Source of the DNA: Arthrobotrys musiformis
Lineage: Eukaryota > Ascomycota > Orbiliomycetes > Orbiliales > Orbiliaceae
Length of the DNA: 64,000 nt
Assembly: GCA_036971715.1 (NCBI GenBank)
Contig: JAVHJL010000005.1
Coordinates: 2,728,001-2,792,000 of the forward strand
Direction: 5' to 3'
Within the stretch, counting starts at the first letter, position 1; the number at the start of each line of letters is the position of its first letter. Made by a program: the position numbers and the translations under genes. Shown in pieces: positions 22,770 through 35,045 of the stretch. The notes beneath the pieces were generated by a model. It was not told where the DNA came from and did not search any database. It saw only the letters and a list, made by a program, of their open reading frames with translations.

Positions 22770-25591
22770 ATGCAGCCCCAAAGGTCCATAAAACTGCCCG
22801 AGGGGCGCCAGGTCCATGTTGCCACAGATGACGACCACCTGCTTAAACTTCAAGAGTCGCATAGCGACCCCCAGTTCAGTTTTACTGTTCACGGGTCCCC
22901 AGATCATGTAAGTACTAGTTAACTGCCCCGTTATCGATTTCGGGTGTGCCACGATTCGATTCGGTTGTTGCACAAAGTCCGGATTCGATTCTGTGGGTAT
23001 ATACACCTAGCTACCTAGGCTTCACACGCACACACACACACATATATATAAGTGTATATAAGCATGTCGGGCCTCCTCAATTGCTCAAGTACCCTAATCA
23101 ATAGCTATGGTGGAAGTAAATGCGTAGTATAAGCTCAAGCTGACTGTAAATAAACCCGTCCGGTTTAGATAACTGCGCTCAACGACTCAAAAACGTACCA
23201 CCTCGGTTTAAAGGATGCGCTGCGTAATAAACACCCGGAAATTTTCGAGGAGATGGAAAAGCTACAAGTGAGCCCCAGCAAAAATAATATAAATCCTGTG
23301 AATCAGGGACTATCTTGGGTGCTAAATCCCGTGAACGAGCACTGTAGACTCATATGGAAGAGTTGTCCGCTGAGCTTCACGCTCTTACGCAATACGATGT
23401 CCACCTCGAGGCGAACTTCGGCAAGTTTGGCTACTCTGCCAATCTTCGGACCCATCGCCCAGGGCAAAATGAACACGAGGAAAAGCAGGAGACGTCAACG
23501 GTTATCCGGGTGTGGAAGTGGGTCAATACGAGATCCCGCCTTAGAATTTATCACGAGAAAACTAAACCATAATCTTTCCTATAGGCGCCCCGTGATCCGT
23601 CAGTATTTCCACAAAGGATTGTTATGGAGGGCTAGCGAGAGCGAAGAAGTGGCTAGCTTTGAACTCTTTGTCGGTGGGTTGGAATTTATTTATATTCGAC
23701 TCGAAGGCTACGATCCAAACTAATGGAATCCATTTAGATCTACTTTATGTCGGAATCCTCGCTGTACTCGGCGACAGGGCATCCGAAGAGCCCTCCGCGA
23801 ATGCCTTTCTCCGGTTTTGTGTAAGTTTTAAAGCGATATCGACCTGCATACCGTCGCCTTGATCGTGTCAGTGCGATAGCTGATAAAGAATCGTTCTTAA
23901 TTCAGATTGCAATGATACCCTCATGGAAGCTATGGAATGACATAGGTTTACTCGTCAGCTGGTTCGAAGCAGGTTAGTTCATAGCTCTTATGGAACCGGT
24001 GCAATGAGGGAATAGGAATCATAGCCTATGGAAGGCTGCAATGTAGTACTGACGCACTCCCCCGTTTTAGATGACCTCGTTCAACGTGGGATCATATTGT
24101 TCATACTTGCTTGTCTGTTCGGTTTCACCACCAATATATTCCTTTCCGAGACGGTAACCTACACACAAATGATAGCATTCTACTTGGCTGCTCGTTTGTT
24201 CACCGCAGTTACATTGTACGCTTTTACCCAACCCTTGACTCCGCCTTTGCTCGAAGGGATTGCTGCATATGCTAACATATAACCTGGTCTGAAAATCCAG
24301 TATAATGGGTGCACTCTTGCTGCCAATGGTGAAAGCTACTCTATACGGAAATGCATTGGCGATAGTGATCCCTGCTGCCATTTGGATTGGCAGCATTTAC
24401 GTCGAAGAGCCTAACAGACAAGCTCTGATATGGATCGCTATATTCCTAGGTAAAATATTTTCTGGTTAGTATTGTGGAAAATTCAAGAACTATATTCTAA
24501 CTTGGTTTTAATTTATAGATCTTTCACTACCTTCTATCTTGGTATGGGGAATGCGTGGTATCCACTTCATTCCTACAAAGTGGAGTAGGAAAATCAAGAG
24601 TCTCTTTGAGTTTTACCCTGGTAATATTTACCCGCGAATCACAGTCAAAACACCGGCGTAGTCTTGACGTGTATGTAGCTAACTTGCATCAAATAGCTCT
24701 GAATATCGAACACAAGACAGAACGGACAGGGGCTTTTGTCTCGTTGGTTTTCGGTTATTCTGTCGTCGCCTTGTTGTACCAAAACGCTGCCCATTTTGGA
24801 ATGAATGCATTCTTGGGAAAGGCTCTGTTGGGGCTCGTTCAAGCCTACTGTTTCAACACCATTTACTTCGATATTGATGGATCCGGCCATGAACTTCATG
24901 CAATCAGACGGAAAGTCTGGTCTTCTTTCCTCTGGGTCAATGCCCATCTACTCTTCGTTCTCGCCTTCACAATCGGTGGGTCTGGACTGTCCAAGTTGGT
25001 TCTCGCACACGAATCTCAGGACACAGATGTCCACGATCTCTTCCATACCTACGAAGAAAGGAGTTTCGCTCATGTCGAGGAGAGTTTAAGATGGTTCTAT
25101 TGTGGTGGTTTGGGTAAGCGATCCTTCCAGCAAAATTTCGATTGTTGATAAACCAAATACTCACTCAATCGTTTCTGAATATAGCTGTGGCATTATTCAG
25201 CATGTCCTTGATATCTATTTCTCACCTCCATAAAACACTACATACGCAAAAAATTGCCAAAAAATACCGGCTTGCGTATCGAGTTTTAGTCTGCATCGTG
25301 TGGCTTTGCTTGCCAGCCGCGCATGAGCATCTCAACTCTCTCCATTTAATCTCAATCACGACCGGCATGACCATTTCGATCGTTGTATTAGAGATATACG
25401 GTACTAGTTGCAAGGGCGATGATATGTTTGGCACAAGGAAGCCATGCGCTGCTTATGTCTGTGACGCGGAAGTGGAAATGCGCCAAGAAGGCCTGGGCGA
25501 GAGTTCCAGTGAGCCCACAGGTGCTGACCCTGAGAAGGGCATCGATAAGGGCGATTATGTTTTGAAGGATGTTTATGTCGATGTGCAGTAG
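22770..25591 (+). CDS. LtrA-family (low temperature requirement A) multi-pass membrane protein
   Basis: Eleven exons: 22770-22907, 23169-23267, 23348-23517, 23585-23673, 23738-23820, 23906-23972, 24071-24215, 24301-24449, 24519-24620, 24697-25113, 25185-25591. All phases join cleanly to give 621 aa. Residues 1-135 are cytosolic and polar, with a coiled-coil-like segment (EIFEEMEKLQTHMEELSAEL). The membrane part opens RPVIRQYFHKGLLWRASESE and the diagnostic FELFVDLLYVGIL (the LtrA signature resembles ELFFDLVFV). Helices follow through GIILFILACLFGF, AFYLAARLFTAVTF, ALAIVIPAAIWIG, AFVSLVFGYSVVALLY, FVLAFTIGGSGL and VALFSMSLISI. The acidic cytosolic tail ends VLKDVYVDVQ. LtrA was named for a Listeria cold-growth gene; the biochemical function of fungal members is unknown to me. 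Many short exons make it easy to miss or mis-model. Confidence 0.85.
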
Positions 25592-26220
25592 TTGCGTTAA
25601 TTTCTGATATTAATTATGGACGTCGCGTCTTGGGTACGTGGGGGACGTTTTAGGTAGATTCACAGGTGCTCGTTTAAACGAAGGATATATACTTGTATAT
25701 GGCCCAAAAAAGGCCCATTCGAGATTTCCCAAATTTAGTTGATATTTTAGTGGAGTTTTGATTATATGTTCTAGTTGTACCCTGAAATATCGACGCATGA
25801 ACCGGTAGGCTTGCCCGTCCATATGACGGCTTGGATTATGCGATTCATCCAGGCATTTCCTCCCACTAGATCGGTGTGTGGATCACCCCGGTTCCTCCGG
25901 TTAGCTAAGATAGTGTGGTCTCTGACTGGGAGATATTATTTATTTATTCTCTAAGCCAGCAATATTGGTATTGTGAGGACAATATGACCGTCCTCCAAAC
26001 ATAGGAGGAATGAGGAAAAGGTTATATATGAACACGAAGCAGAGGAACCGAGATAATAAAGTACCTATAAAACAGCACTTAAGGAAAACACCATAACGGG
26101 CATTAAGTAAAAAAAAAAGGGTGTGTAGTTCAAGAAACACCGTAGAGGTAGAGGTAGAGGTAGAGGTATTGTGGTGATGATGAATATGAGGTACAAACAC
26201 AAGGAATCACAAAGCTAACT
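25592..26220. other. Convergent 3' flanks, LtrA-family gene and eL14
   Basis: AT-rich region between two 3' ends. Includes a (GTAGAG)4-5 repeat at 26142-26168. No gene seen. Confidence 0.5.
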
Positions 26221-27139
26221 TTACGAGGACTTTCGAGCCTTCGCAACAGCTTTTCTGACTTCAAATCGTCTCTAGAAATGGAGAAGCTATATTAGTATCG
26301 ATCTGCTCTAGATACGTGGGGGCGCTGTATCCTGATGACAATATTGGACCCCGACCCAAAGCTGCAAGCAGGAGATTCACCGCGAGCTCTCGCTGTGGTC
26401 CTTCGGGACCCGCCAAATACACACCAAAGAGTGCAGCTTCTCCCAAATACAATGTGCTTACCTGTTTCTTCAAAACCATGACCTTGAACCTCTCGAAGTC
26501 TGTCAACTGTCGCTTCTTTTCTCTGCTAACCCTCTTCTTGGCCCATGTTGTGCTAGCGGTCGTCTCGTCGACGGCAGCCTCGGTCCAGTACTTCTTGACA
26601 ACTCCACTTCGGGCGGCGCGTGGCAACTTAGAGATGACTTGTTGGGTAAGGGTGACGTGCGAAAGGGAGATTTCCTGTCGTTCAATATGTGGGGAGTCGA
26701 CCAAAGCCTACGGTCAAGATATTGCCCATGTTAGCGAAACCTGTCGTTCTTGCACACTCGGCCTAATTGCCACGCTCCCTTATATTGTCGACAAGATATC
26801 TCCAAATAAAAGGCTCTGCGTCTGATATGGGCTCCATTCAAAAGATATAGGGTACTGACTCGCTTGTGGTCGATGATCTGGACAACAGTGGCGAGCTTGC
26901 CCTCGTCCTTGCCGCTGTTTATCAGAACTACTCGGCCGGTCTCGACCTGACTGTAATTAAAAAGAACACCGAATATCAGCAATCGTAGTCCGTGATGTTG
27001 TCAGGGTATAAACCGCCATCCGTCCACCGGTTCAAACTGATGCAATTTGAAGGAAACCCTTGTGGATACGGCGGTGAAGTCGGTAGGCAGGTGGAGGAAC
27101 GTACGGCCATTGGGAGGAAACAACTTTGGTTTGCGACAT
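26221..27139 (-). CDS. rpl14: 60S ribosomal protein eL14
   Basis: Component of the large ribosomal subunit. Four exons: 27139-27105, 26950-26860, 26707-26462, 26271-26221 (140 aa). The start MSQTKVVSSQW|P joins QVETGRVVLINSGKDEGKLA (KOW-like fold), then KRALVDSPHIERQEISLSHV, FERFKVMVLKKQ, and the last exon RRFEVRKAVAKARKSS. The first intron uses GTACGT after the second base of a Pro codon, the only junction that keeps frame with the family sequence. The short first exon followed by introns early in the gene is usual for fungal ribosomal protein genes. Confidence 0.96.
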
Positions 27140-28701
27140 GGCGACTGATGTAAGAGGGCTTCGGATGCGCGATGGAGGGGGATTTGGAGATTCGACGACG
27201 GTGTTGGTGATAGCAATGTTAGAGATCCAATCTGAGATGGGTGACTGCACTGGTCGACCAGATGGGGTTTGTTTGACCAACACAAAATTTCGTTGGAGGT
27301 GGAGGTCACGTGCGGAAGCTTTTTTGTGTCAAACACAGTTGACAAGATTGATAAGATAAGGGCCTGGTTAGGGCTCGCATAAAGCTGCCGTTGTTTGCTG
27401 CAACGCCGGATCGTTCCAACCTCATCTCTTCCACCATGCACCATCGCATCCATATGCATCGCGCGCATCGCCGCTACCAAACAACGACAATACCAACTCG
27501 AACACTAATAACAGGTAGGACATATCGATCCTCTCGATCTCCCTCGTCCCCTCTCTCTCATCTCCATGGCCGTATGATGATATAATTTGCGATTGAGAAG
27601 CCCTGATCGTGGACAAACGCCTAGTCCATACAACGACTGGCTCTCTCTGATATTCAATTTCTTACATATACTGACAGCCCCTCTATTCATCACCCTCGCG
27701 TTTCTGTTTTCTGTTTACTCGACGTTCGATATTGGGGTTTGATTCACCGATTTAACTAACACATACCTTGTGCTGGTTTGAACAGGAATAAAAATTTTTT
27801 CTTAAACACGCTACGAGTACCGTTGTAGTAAACACGAAGAAATAGATTCACGAGCAGGTGAATGTCTAACGTAAGTACTTTCTTTATATACATACTGTGA
27901 TTTACAGTCGCCCCAAACATCTCCTCCAGCCCGATGATTAAAACACATGCCTAAGATAGTATGTGATTGTTCTTTGAACAACATGAGCTATACTTATACA
28001 CCAAGATCACTGAGGGCACAACCGACCAGACATTCGCACAATCAAGCCTCCTTCCTTCCCACATACTCTGTCTGGAAATCAGAATGGTTTACTAATTCTC
28101 CGATGGTGGTAGTATTATATTTAGGTGATGGTCGTTGTTATGATCGTGGAAAGTGTACACACGGATATATATACTCTATATGCGTGCTCTTGCATCCCAT
28201 ATCTACGACGTAGCTAGTAGCCCAACTTCTTGTATATCTCATTATCAAAATGATACAATTTGAAACGCAATTAATTGGACATTGGATAATTACTCGCTGC
28301 TTGTCTACTTTAGTGCCTAAGTCATCAAGTGCCCACTATCATGATCATGCTTATAATCTCAGTACTCCTTAAGAAGGGACTTCGAAACCCTCATCAAACG
28401 CCTCCCCTTGTGTTTGAATAAAGCTTCAATACTTCTCCTGGCTGGGGTAGGGAACTAGGTACTTTTATATAGCATAGTCGCTCTGAGCTTATACAACATC
28501 TTGTTGTCCTGATGTGGAAATGCAACATTATACAACACAGTTTTTAAGATCATCAACGTGCTCATCATTGATAGGCGCTCACCCTATTCTTGAGAACTGC
28601 CATTCATCATGAACCCATCATCACCCATCTCCAGATTCAAATGCATATACGACACATACTGATCCCATATCCACACACTCTCCCGCTTACAGCCCTTCAA
28701 C
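27140..28701. promoter_or_regulatory. Divergent region between eL14 and the 395-aa unknown gene
   Basis: 1.56 kb. No supportable gene, although an ATG followed by a donor consensus (ATGTCTAACGTAAGTAC at 27861) hints at a possible unmodelled transcript. A 17-codon upstream ORF (28609-28662) precedes the unknown gene's ATG by 39 nt and could modulate its translation. Confidence 0.4.
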
Positions 28702-30083
28702 ATGGACAAGGACCAATCTTCTTCCCCAGTTTCAACCCCGAGCATTGCTTCTCTCCAGGTCCAGGACCTTCTCACAGCCAGTGAACTCTATCAAACCCAC
28801 TTAAACCAACACTACCATCATCACAACAGTGATGGCAATGACGACAAGAGTAATAGCAAGACCACACACTTACAACCACGTGTGCCTCAAAAGCCTCTTT
28901 TATCAGTTGACACAAGTCGTGAACGCCAATGTGCCTCGGGTCCGAACACAGGAGTCCCCTTCGTCCCAGCATCTCTTGCAGCTTCGTCCCCTCAGATCGC
29001 CCGAGCATCTTCATTCCGTGCCCTATACCCTCTCCAATCTTCACTTGAGAGCGACCGGCTTGGGTACTTCCCTAGCCGTTATTCTCCCTCTTCCTCCTCG
29101 TCCTCTAGTCACAACTACCTTCCTTCGAGCCCCTCTATGACGTCCCTTCGGACTTTTAGCTGTACCCCAACGACAGAAAATCTAGCCCGAAGGATGGCCC
29201 AATCCAACACCCCAAACCACACGAACAGCCTTTCGATGTCGTCCCTCGACAGTGAATCCCATTTCCACCAGACGCCAACCTCTCAGCGTCCTACCTCCAG
29301 TGGGGACGGGCTGATTGAAGGTCAAACCCAACAAGGCTCTGAAACCTACCGTGCCTCTCCAACAGAAATGAAATTGACAGAAAATGCGAGTACACATTCT
29401 TTAAGTACTCCTCGCGAAGATGGGGCGGCAACAAAAGCAGATTTAGTGTCATATTTGCCAAGAATACCAGCAGCATCAACAACAGCCTCCGAGGAAGAGA
29501 GGGTCGCAAAATGGGGACCCGAGATCGGCCCTCCAACAGTTGAAGGCTCGTACACGAACCCGTACAACTACGGGATTTTAGAAGCATACTGCGAACAGGC
29601 TGACCACCCAATGTATAACGTGGCTGAGAGTACACGCCGTGCCGGTAATCACATTATAGGTGTTGGTCTAGTTGCGGTTGCGACGGCTAATGACATCTGC
29701 ATGGTTTAGGAAATGCTGCAATTCAAACGATGTTTGATCCATTATACGCCCTACCGGGTCTGAACGGGGAGATTCCACGTGGATTTCCCCTGTATGGGTT
29801 CTCGATGAGGGAAATGCCAAGTATGTTCAATCGGATCGGTCTTGAAGGCCAGAGCATGCAATACTACCGCCGGATAACGTTACTAACATGTTCCCAGCCA
29901 TGATCTTGAAAGAGGTTTTATGTGCCTATGGAATAGAACCGATAGAAGGGGTCGGATACGAAGTGGACCGGCGAAACATGTCATTGCTCTGTGGTATGTC
30001 CACACCTTCACCTATCTAAAAGAGCAGCTCTAATACCCGGGCCAGGGCATATCGGGGCCACCTGGCTGTCTGGCGTCATCTAA
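28702..30083 (+). CDS. Unrecognised 395-aa protein, disordered N-terminus and conserved-looking C-terminal domain
   Basis: Exons 28702-29644, 29710-29820, 29898-29993, 30046-30083, all phases consistent. The first ~270 residues are Ser/Thr/Pro/His-rich and disordered (SSSSSSSHNYLPSSPSM, HYHHHNS). The last ~115 residues are ordered-looking: WGPEIGPPTVEGSYTNPYNY, GNAAIQTMFDPLYALPG, GFPLYGFSMREMP, TMILKEVLCAYGIEPIEG, ending CGHIGATWLSGVI. No signal peptide or membrane helix is obvious. I cannot assign a function. The small C-terminal exons are supported by splice consensus and frame only, so the very end is the least certain part. Confidence 0.65.
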
Positions 30084-30423
30084 TTAGTCTATTTCACCCT
30101 TGCATTCGGTTGGACGCCCTGTCTCGCAAACTAGCGCAAACCTGCTCTGCGCCAAGCCTACCCAAGGATAGCCCCTCATCTGTGTTGCTGACCCGAAGCA
30201 GAAACTCCTCTCGACCAACAGCTATATTAGGGCCATCCCAGCCTGCCCTACCAAATTTATGGCTTTCATTGCAGCGGGAATGCTGTCGCCACCGTCGTAT
30301 TTGTGCATCGGGTCTTGCTTTTGATTCCTTTTTTCTTTTCTTCTGTTTGCCTGTTTCTCGTTTTCTTCTCTCAACGCAATATCGTATATTCTCCGGTATT
30401 ACTTTTCGAATAAGTATTTCAGT
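30084..30423. promoter_or_regulatory. Leader/promoter of the copper transporter gene
   Basis: 340 bp between two plus-strand genes. It holds a pyrimidine-rich run (30325-30375) typical of a fungal transcription start and a 21-codon upstream ORF at 30259-30324. Confidence 0.4.
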
Positions 30424-31004
30424 ATGTCTCACAACCATGGCTCTATGGCCGGAACGGACTCTGGTGATGATACGAGCTCATCCTCCTCCTCCACCTCTGA
30501 CGACGTGATGCCGATGGTATTCCAATGGGCGGTGCAAACGCCCATTTACTCGTACGCCTTTACTCCGAAATCGACCCCACAATACGTCGGCGCCCTTATA
30601 TTTCTCATCGTTCTTTCGATTATCTACCGCGCCCTCGTCGCCTACAAATCTCATAAGGAATCCACGTGGCGCGAGGAGGAAAAGGCACGAAAAGTTATCA
30701 TCGCAGGGCAGTTTCATGACGACAAGGCAAGCGCCGATGTTAGTACCCGAGAGGTCAGGGGTGCGGCTCCATGGAGGTGGCGTGTAGATCTACCCCGATC
30801 TCTTCTCTCGACGGTCAATATTGGCCTACACTATTTGCTGTAAGACTTGAAATCTATCCCATATGAGTTTAAAGACAAACCGAACTAACATATTCCTCTT
30901 AATATAGCATGTTTGCTGTTATGACGTTAAATGTTGGGTACTTTTTCGCCGTTCTTTTAGGCGTATTCATTGGCGACCTCATATTTGCTCGATACGGACA
31001 TTAA
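30424..31004 (+). CDS. ctr2: Ctr-family copper transporter (Ctr2-like)
   Basis: Copper(I) channel subunit that works as a trimer; by its small size and short N-terminus it is probably the vacuolar Ctr2/Ctr6 type that releases stored copper. Exons 30424-30839 and 30908-31004 (170 aa). The N-terminus has a Met/His cluster (MSHNHGSM). Helix 1 is ALIFLIVLSIIYRAL. The intron falls just before helix 2, which carries the copper-selective M-x-x-x-M filter (MFAVM). Helix 3 contains the trimer-packing G-x-x-x-G motif in LLGVFIGDLIF. All hallmarks are present. Confidence 0.92.
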
Positions 31005-31430
31005 TGGGCAGGGTGGAAAGAATGCCTATCAGTTTATACTAGGGGTTTCTTCGCATATTTCAATTACAAATTGAGTACATTTGGTCCATCAGTATCAACT
31101 ACAGGCGTTTGATGGTATTCACAGCGTTTTCTGTCTTTATAAACCGAGCTCTCATCCTTATTAAATAATTAACCCGTCACCGAACTTCACGGTCAATGCC
31201 TATACCTCCCATATTGCTCATCCCTGCTGTTGATTTAAATTTAATATTAGCTAGCCCCGCCCCGTATTCGGCCCATATTAACATACCTTGTACTAAATGG
31301 CCTCTATGGGGCTGTTCTTATATACTTGCGTCCCCATCAACGGGTTCTAAAGACCTGTAGAGACAGTAGCTCCTCGAGGAGAAGTATTATATATCTATAA
31401 ACATTAATATATCAAGCGACAATGCATGAC
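31005..31430. other. Convergent 3' flanks, ctr2 and rec8
   Basis: AT-rich; nothing recognisable. Confidence 0.5.
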
Positions 31431-34206
31431 TTAGCCCTGAACGTTCATGGTAATAATGATGGGCTCGAGGTTGCTGCCTTGTTCAACTCGAACTGACCCG
31501 CGAGTGGCGAGATGAAGAAGATGATGGAAGCCTTGAGCGGCAACAACCCGGGAGCTCTCGTTGGGAGAGATTAATTCATCGAAAGTTATGAATTGGTCTT
31601 TGGTAATACCCGGTTCGTTTTCGTACTTGGAGCTGAACTGGAATCGGAGGTATCTAGTGGGTTTAGACAATATATAAGAGCCACGAGCGAAAAAATAAAA
31701 AATAAAATAGGACCGAGTATAAATAAATATATATGACGTTCCGCTCCCCTTCTTTTCTCCGGCTACACTTGTGACCTGTTGGCGTCTGAGAACAAGAATA
31801 CTCTCGGCCGGCGAGACAAGGAAATCAATCACTCACTCGAAAAAGTTGCGGCTCTCCATCTCAAGCGTTTCTGCAAACCAGTGAGAGTTCTGGGTATCGT
31901 TGTTAGTTGGAAGGCCTAGTTCGAATCCGAAAGAATATATCAGTAGATGCAGAATAATTATGAGCATTGCCAGTTGATGTTCCCGACCTTGCCCAGGCCA
32001 CTCTTCTAAGAGTCCTTCGTCGACGCCATCATTGGCGACTTCTTCAATTCCAAGCGGGTATTCCCCATGACCTTCATCGGATTCTGTATCCATGGGGCTC
32101 CCATCCCCCCCCGTTTCACTAAAGTTTGAAATGGGCGCTCGGCTCTGACGAAAGCTTGGGCTCGGCGTGATTCGTCCCGCTCGTTTCCCGAGTATTCGGG
32201 AGGTCCCGATGACCGGGCTAACCTTACGACGTCCTGTAGAAGAAAAGAGCTTATTGACGCTACTAGGAATGCCTCCGACAGAGCTCGTTCCGAACCCCCC
32301 GAAGCTGAGGACAGAACCAGTTCGAGAGCCTCGTTCTGGGATATTCCAAGGCATTAGGTTTCCTTCCAAGTTTACGGAACCTCTTCGAGCGACTCCGGGA
32401 TCCTGTACATATTTCTAGAATTAATCGATATTTAAGGTGAGCGGGATAGCGATGTGGTTGCGGCTAACCTGATCGTCCAATTCCAAGGCGCCCACGTCCA
32501 TCCCTTCAATGTTGGGAGATACACCACGACTAAAATAGTCACTTGCACGCTGGGGTCGGACCCTTCGGCCCAGTTGTGATCCTTCGGACCCAGACTCGCC
32601 GTCGTCTGAATGGGATTTCGCCCTCTTGCGGCCCTTCAATATGCTGGCATTCTGCAAAATTCCGCCGCCGATGTTAGGGTTCAGCAATTTGAGTATATTA
32701 GCACCCCCAAATGTTGCTTGAAGAGGCTCAGCCTCTAACATCCCACCCCAACCGTAAACCCATTCTCGTGCAGTTTTTTTTGATGACGCATAGGTTTTGT
32801 ATATTGTGGCGCCTCCGCCGAGCCAGATTCATGTTGCTAAGATAGTTGGAACCCAAGGCAGCTAGATCTGACGTCCTGAGCTCGAGAGTATCGTCGGCTT
32901 GGGCTAATCGGGGCTTTCTTCCACGCTGATGAGAAACAAGGATAACGATTTCATCCTCTTGAGGAACTAGCTGGCGGGGTGGGAATGGTTTAACTGTCTG
33001 GTCCTCATTTGCATTTTTGGCAAGGAATAGCTCGTCTCGAAGAGCACCTAGATCTAGAAGATTGTCGTGAACCTGGTTGATCCATTCGATAACCAGTTTA
33101 TCGGCATTGGTTAAGAACGATTAGCGTGTCCACACTCACTAGTCCTCGCACCAAGAGTTTTGGCCTCAAGGCTAGGCGCCGAACGTTTACAACTTACATC
33201 AAGGTTTTGTTGTCCATCTTCATGTTCACGCCAAACCCTTTCGGGGCCAGTTGACACTGCAAGCCATTGATTCCGCTCCAACGTGTCAATTAGGTCTCCA
33301 TCGTCCTGTGGAGGAAATTCCCCAATATCTGCACCAAGATCTTTAAGCTGCAATGGTGGAGAGTGAGTCGTGATATCTTGTAATTCGCCATTTTCATCGA
33401 ACACGAAATCGACGTCGTCGTCGAGCTCCTCCTGGTTCAAGTCACCCCCTGGGAAGTCATCCCCGCAAAACTGCAGAAACCCAGCACCACCATCACCGCC
33501 AAGCGAGGAAGAGTCTGGAATTACCAATTTAACTCCAGGAGAAAACTCAATACTACGAACCGAGTGGGGCAACGAATGGTCTGGGGGTAGCAACGTTTTG
33601 TCTTCAAACGTTAGTTGGGTAGTGTGGTTTAGTTGATCTTCAGGTAGCAGGTGAAGTTCAGGGAGGATGAAAGACAACTCCGGGGCAAACGCTGGATCGT
33701 CTTGCAGTAACAATGCCTCTGGCCTGTTTATAGTCAGAACGAGTAACTGGGGGGAGAACAGGGGACTCAACGGGACAATCACTCACCTAATTCTGGCCCC
33801 CACAAGGTCTATCTGACATGTATCCAACGGAACGAGGAATTCTCTGTTAATCTTCTGATGTGCGTTCGATACATCTGTGAAAAGGTAGTTGTATTGTTCG
33901 GAAAATACCCTTGATACGCCAAATAAAAGATTTGACTGGAGCCGCAAGGCGAGTGGATTCTCTGACTGTAATATAGTCCTGCATGCCTTGGCTACATTGA
34001 CCTCAAGGATCTCCTTTTTGTGAACTCTCTTAGAGAGCGTGGTTCTAGGGCCGATAGTTGCAACCAACCTAGTCACCACCACATTATGCCAGTTAGAATT
34101 AGTTTTATCGCAGACACGGTGGAATCATAGCTCAGAAATCGCAGACTTACCAAACGGTAGCGACACCATACTTCCTCTGTGTTAATATACGATGGTCATA
34201 AAACAT
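31431..34206 (-). CDS. rec8: Meiotic cohesin kleisin Rec8 (frame break at an A8 run)
   Basis: Alpha-kleisin that closes the cohesin ring in meiosis and is cut by separase at anaphase. Exons: 34206-34151, 34068-33787, 33723-33198, 33072-32469, 32414-31837, 31653-31431 (about 755 aa). The N-terminal SMC3-binding domain is clear: MFYDHRILTQRKYGVATVW, LVATIGPRTTLSKRVHKKEI, LALRLQSNLLFGVSRVFSEQ. The middle has ELRTSDLAALGSNYLSNM and REWVYGWGGM. The C-terminal winged helix (SMC1-binding) reads HWFAETLEMESRNFFEYLRF, then FDELISPNESSRVVAAQGFH. Exon 4 keeps frame only if one base of the 8-T run (plus strand 32774-32781) is absent: as written the exon is 604 nt and hits a stop. Everything else is intact, so a sequencing error is as likely as a real lesion. 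The exon 3/4 acceptor (33073-33075) is my weakest boundary. Confidence 0.85.
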
Positions 34207-35045
34207 GTTGGAACTAGGAAATTATGAAATCAGGGGTTTATTGAAGCTTCATCGATAGGCAATGGCGGAGAGTTGTCTGTTAAACTGAGGCCGGCTAGCT
34301 GAATAGCCTCCGGAAAGTCTATATATATGACACAATGGGCTAATACCTGGGGTTCGAGGTACTTCGAATATTTTGCCAGTGCCGTATTTTTGGTAGGTCG
34401 TAGTTTTAGTTTTTTAGGGTAAAGAAGAGGTTGGGGACGAAGAGAGGAGATAGCAGGTATCTCGCAAGGCAAGGAAGAAGGGTGGGAGGAGGGAAGGAAG
34501 AAAAGCGGTTGCTGTAGCTTTGGCTCCATCAAGCAAGCTGGTAGACACCAATTCGTATTTTGTGTTGTTGAATATTGGGCACGAGACTGGAATACTTGCG
34601 TGTTGTGATACGTTGTATTTTATAAACCACGTGATTTTGATCGTGTTTGCCATGAATTGCTGTGTTGCTGTGCACAACGCGAGACAAACGAATTCCGGGC
34701 ATTCGACGACAACAACCAAAGCAACACAACAAGGGTTCCCGAGACCGCTGTCACAGCAGCCTCATACATGCCGACAGACTCGCGCAGCCATATCGCCACT
34801 AATACCTACCAAGTTAACTCCCATCTGTCCACGCCTTATAATACCCTGATACCCAAGCTATCCCGGCCCTGCCGTTACTCCCAACACCACCTGCGACGCG
34901 ACGAAATACATCTCATTCCTTGTAGCATTCAATCTACCCCGCCAATTATTTAGCGCCCCGCGCATCGCATTGGTAGAAGGAGCGGAAGAGGGAGAGAACG
35001 AAGTCACTTTAGCTTCCAGGACCCACCCCTACAGTTCAGTTTAAT
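34207..35045. promoter_or_regulatory. Divergent promoter region, rec8 / sidB
   Basis: 840 bp between the ATGs of two cell-division genes. Overlapping short ORFs here show no family match. Contains a G/A-rich tract (34436-34505) and an ACAACAACCAAAGCAACACAAC run (34710-34731). Confidence 0.45.

Noticed and set aside
19608..25591. P450 plus LtrA-family gene as a secondary-metabolite cluster
   Set aside because: No polyketide synthase, peptide synthetase, terpene cyclase or pathway regulator is present nearby.
27861..27960. Possible tiny gene starting ATGTCTAAC with a donor site
   Set aside because: The only intron in reach would be about 37 nt and the frame stops after about 12 codons.
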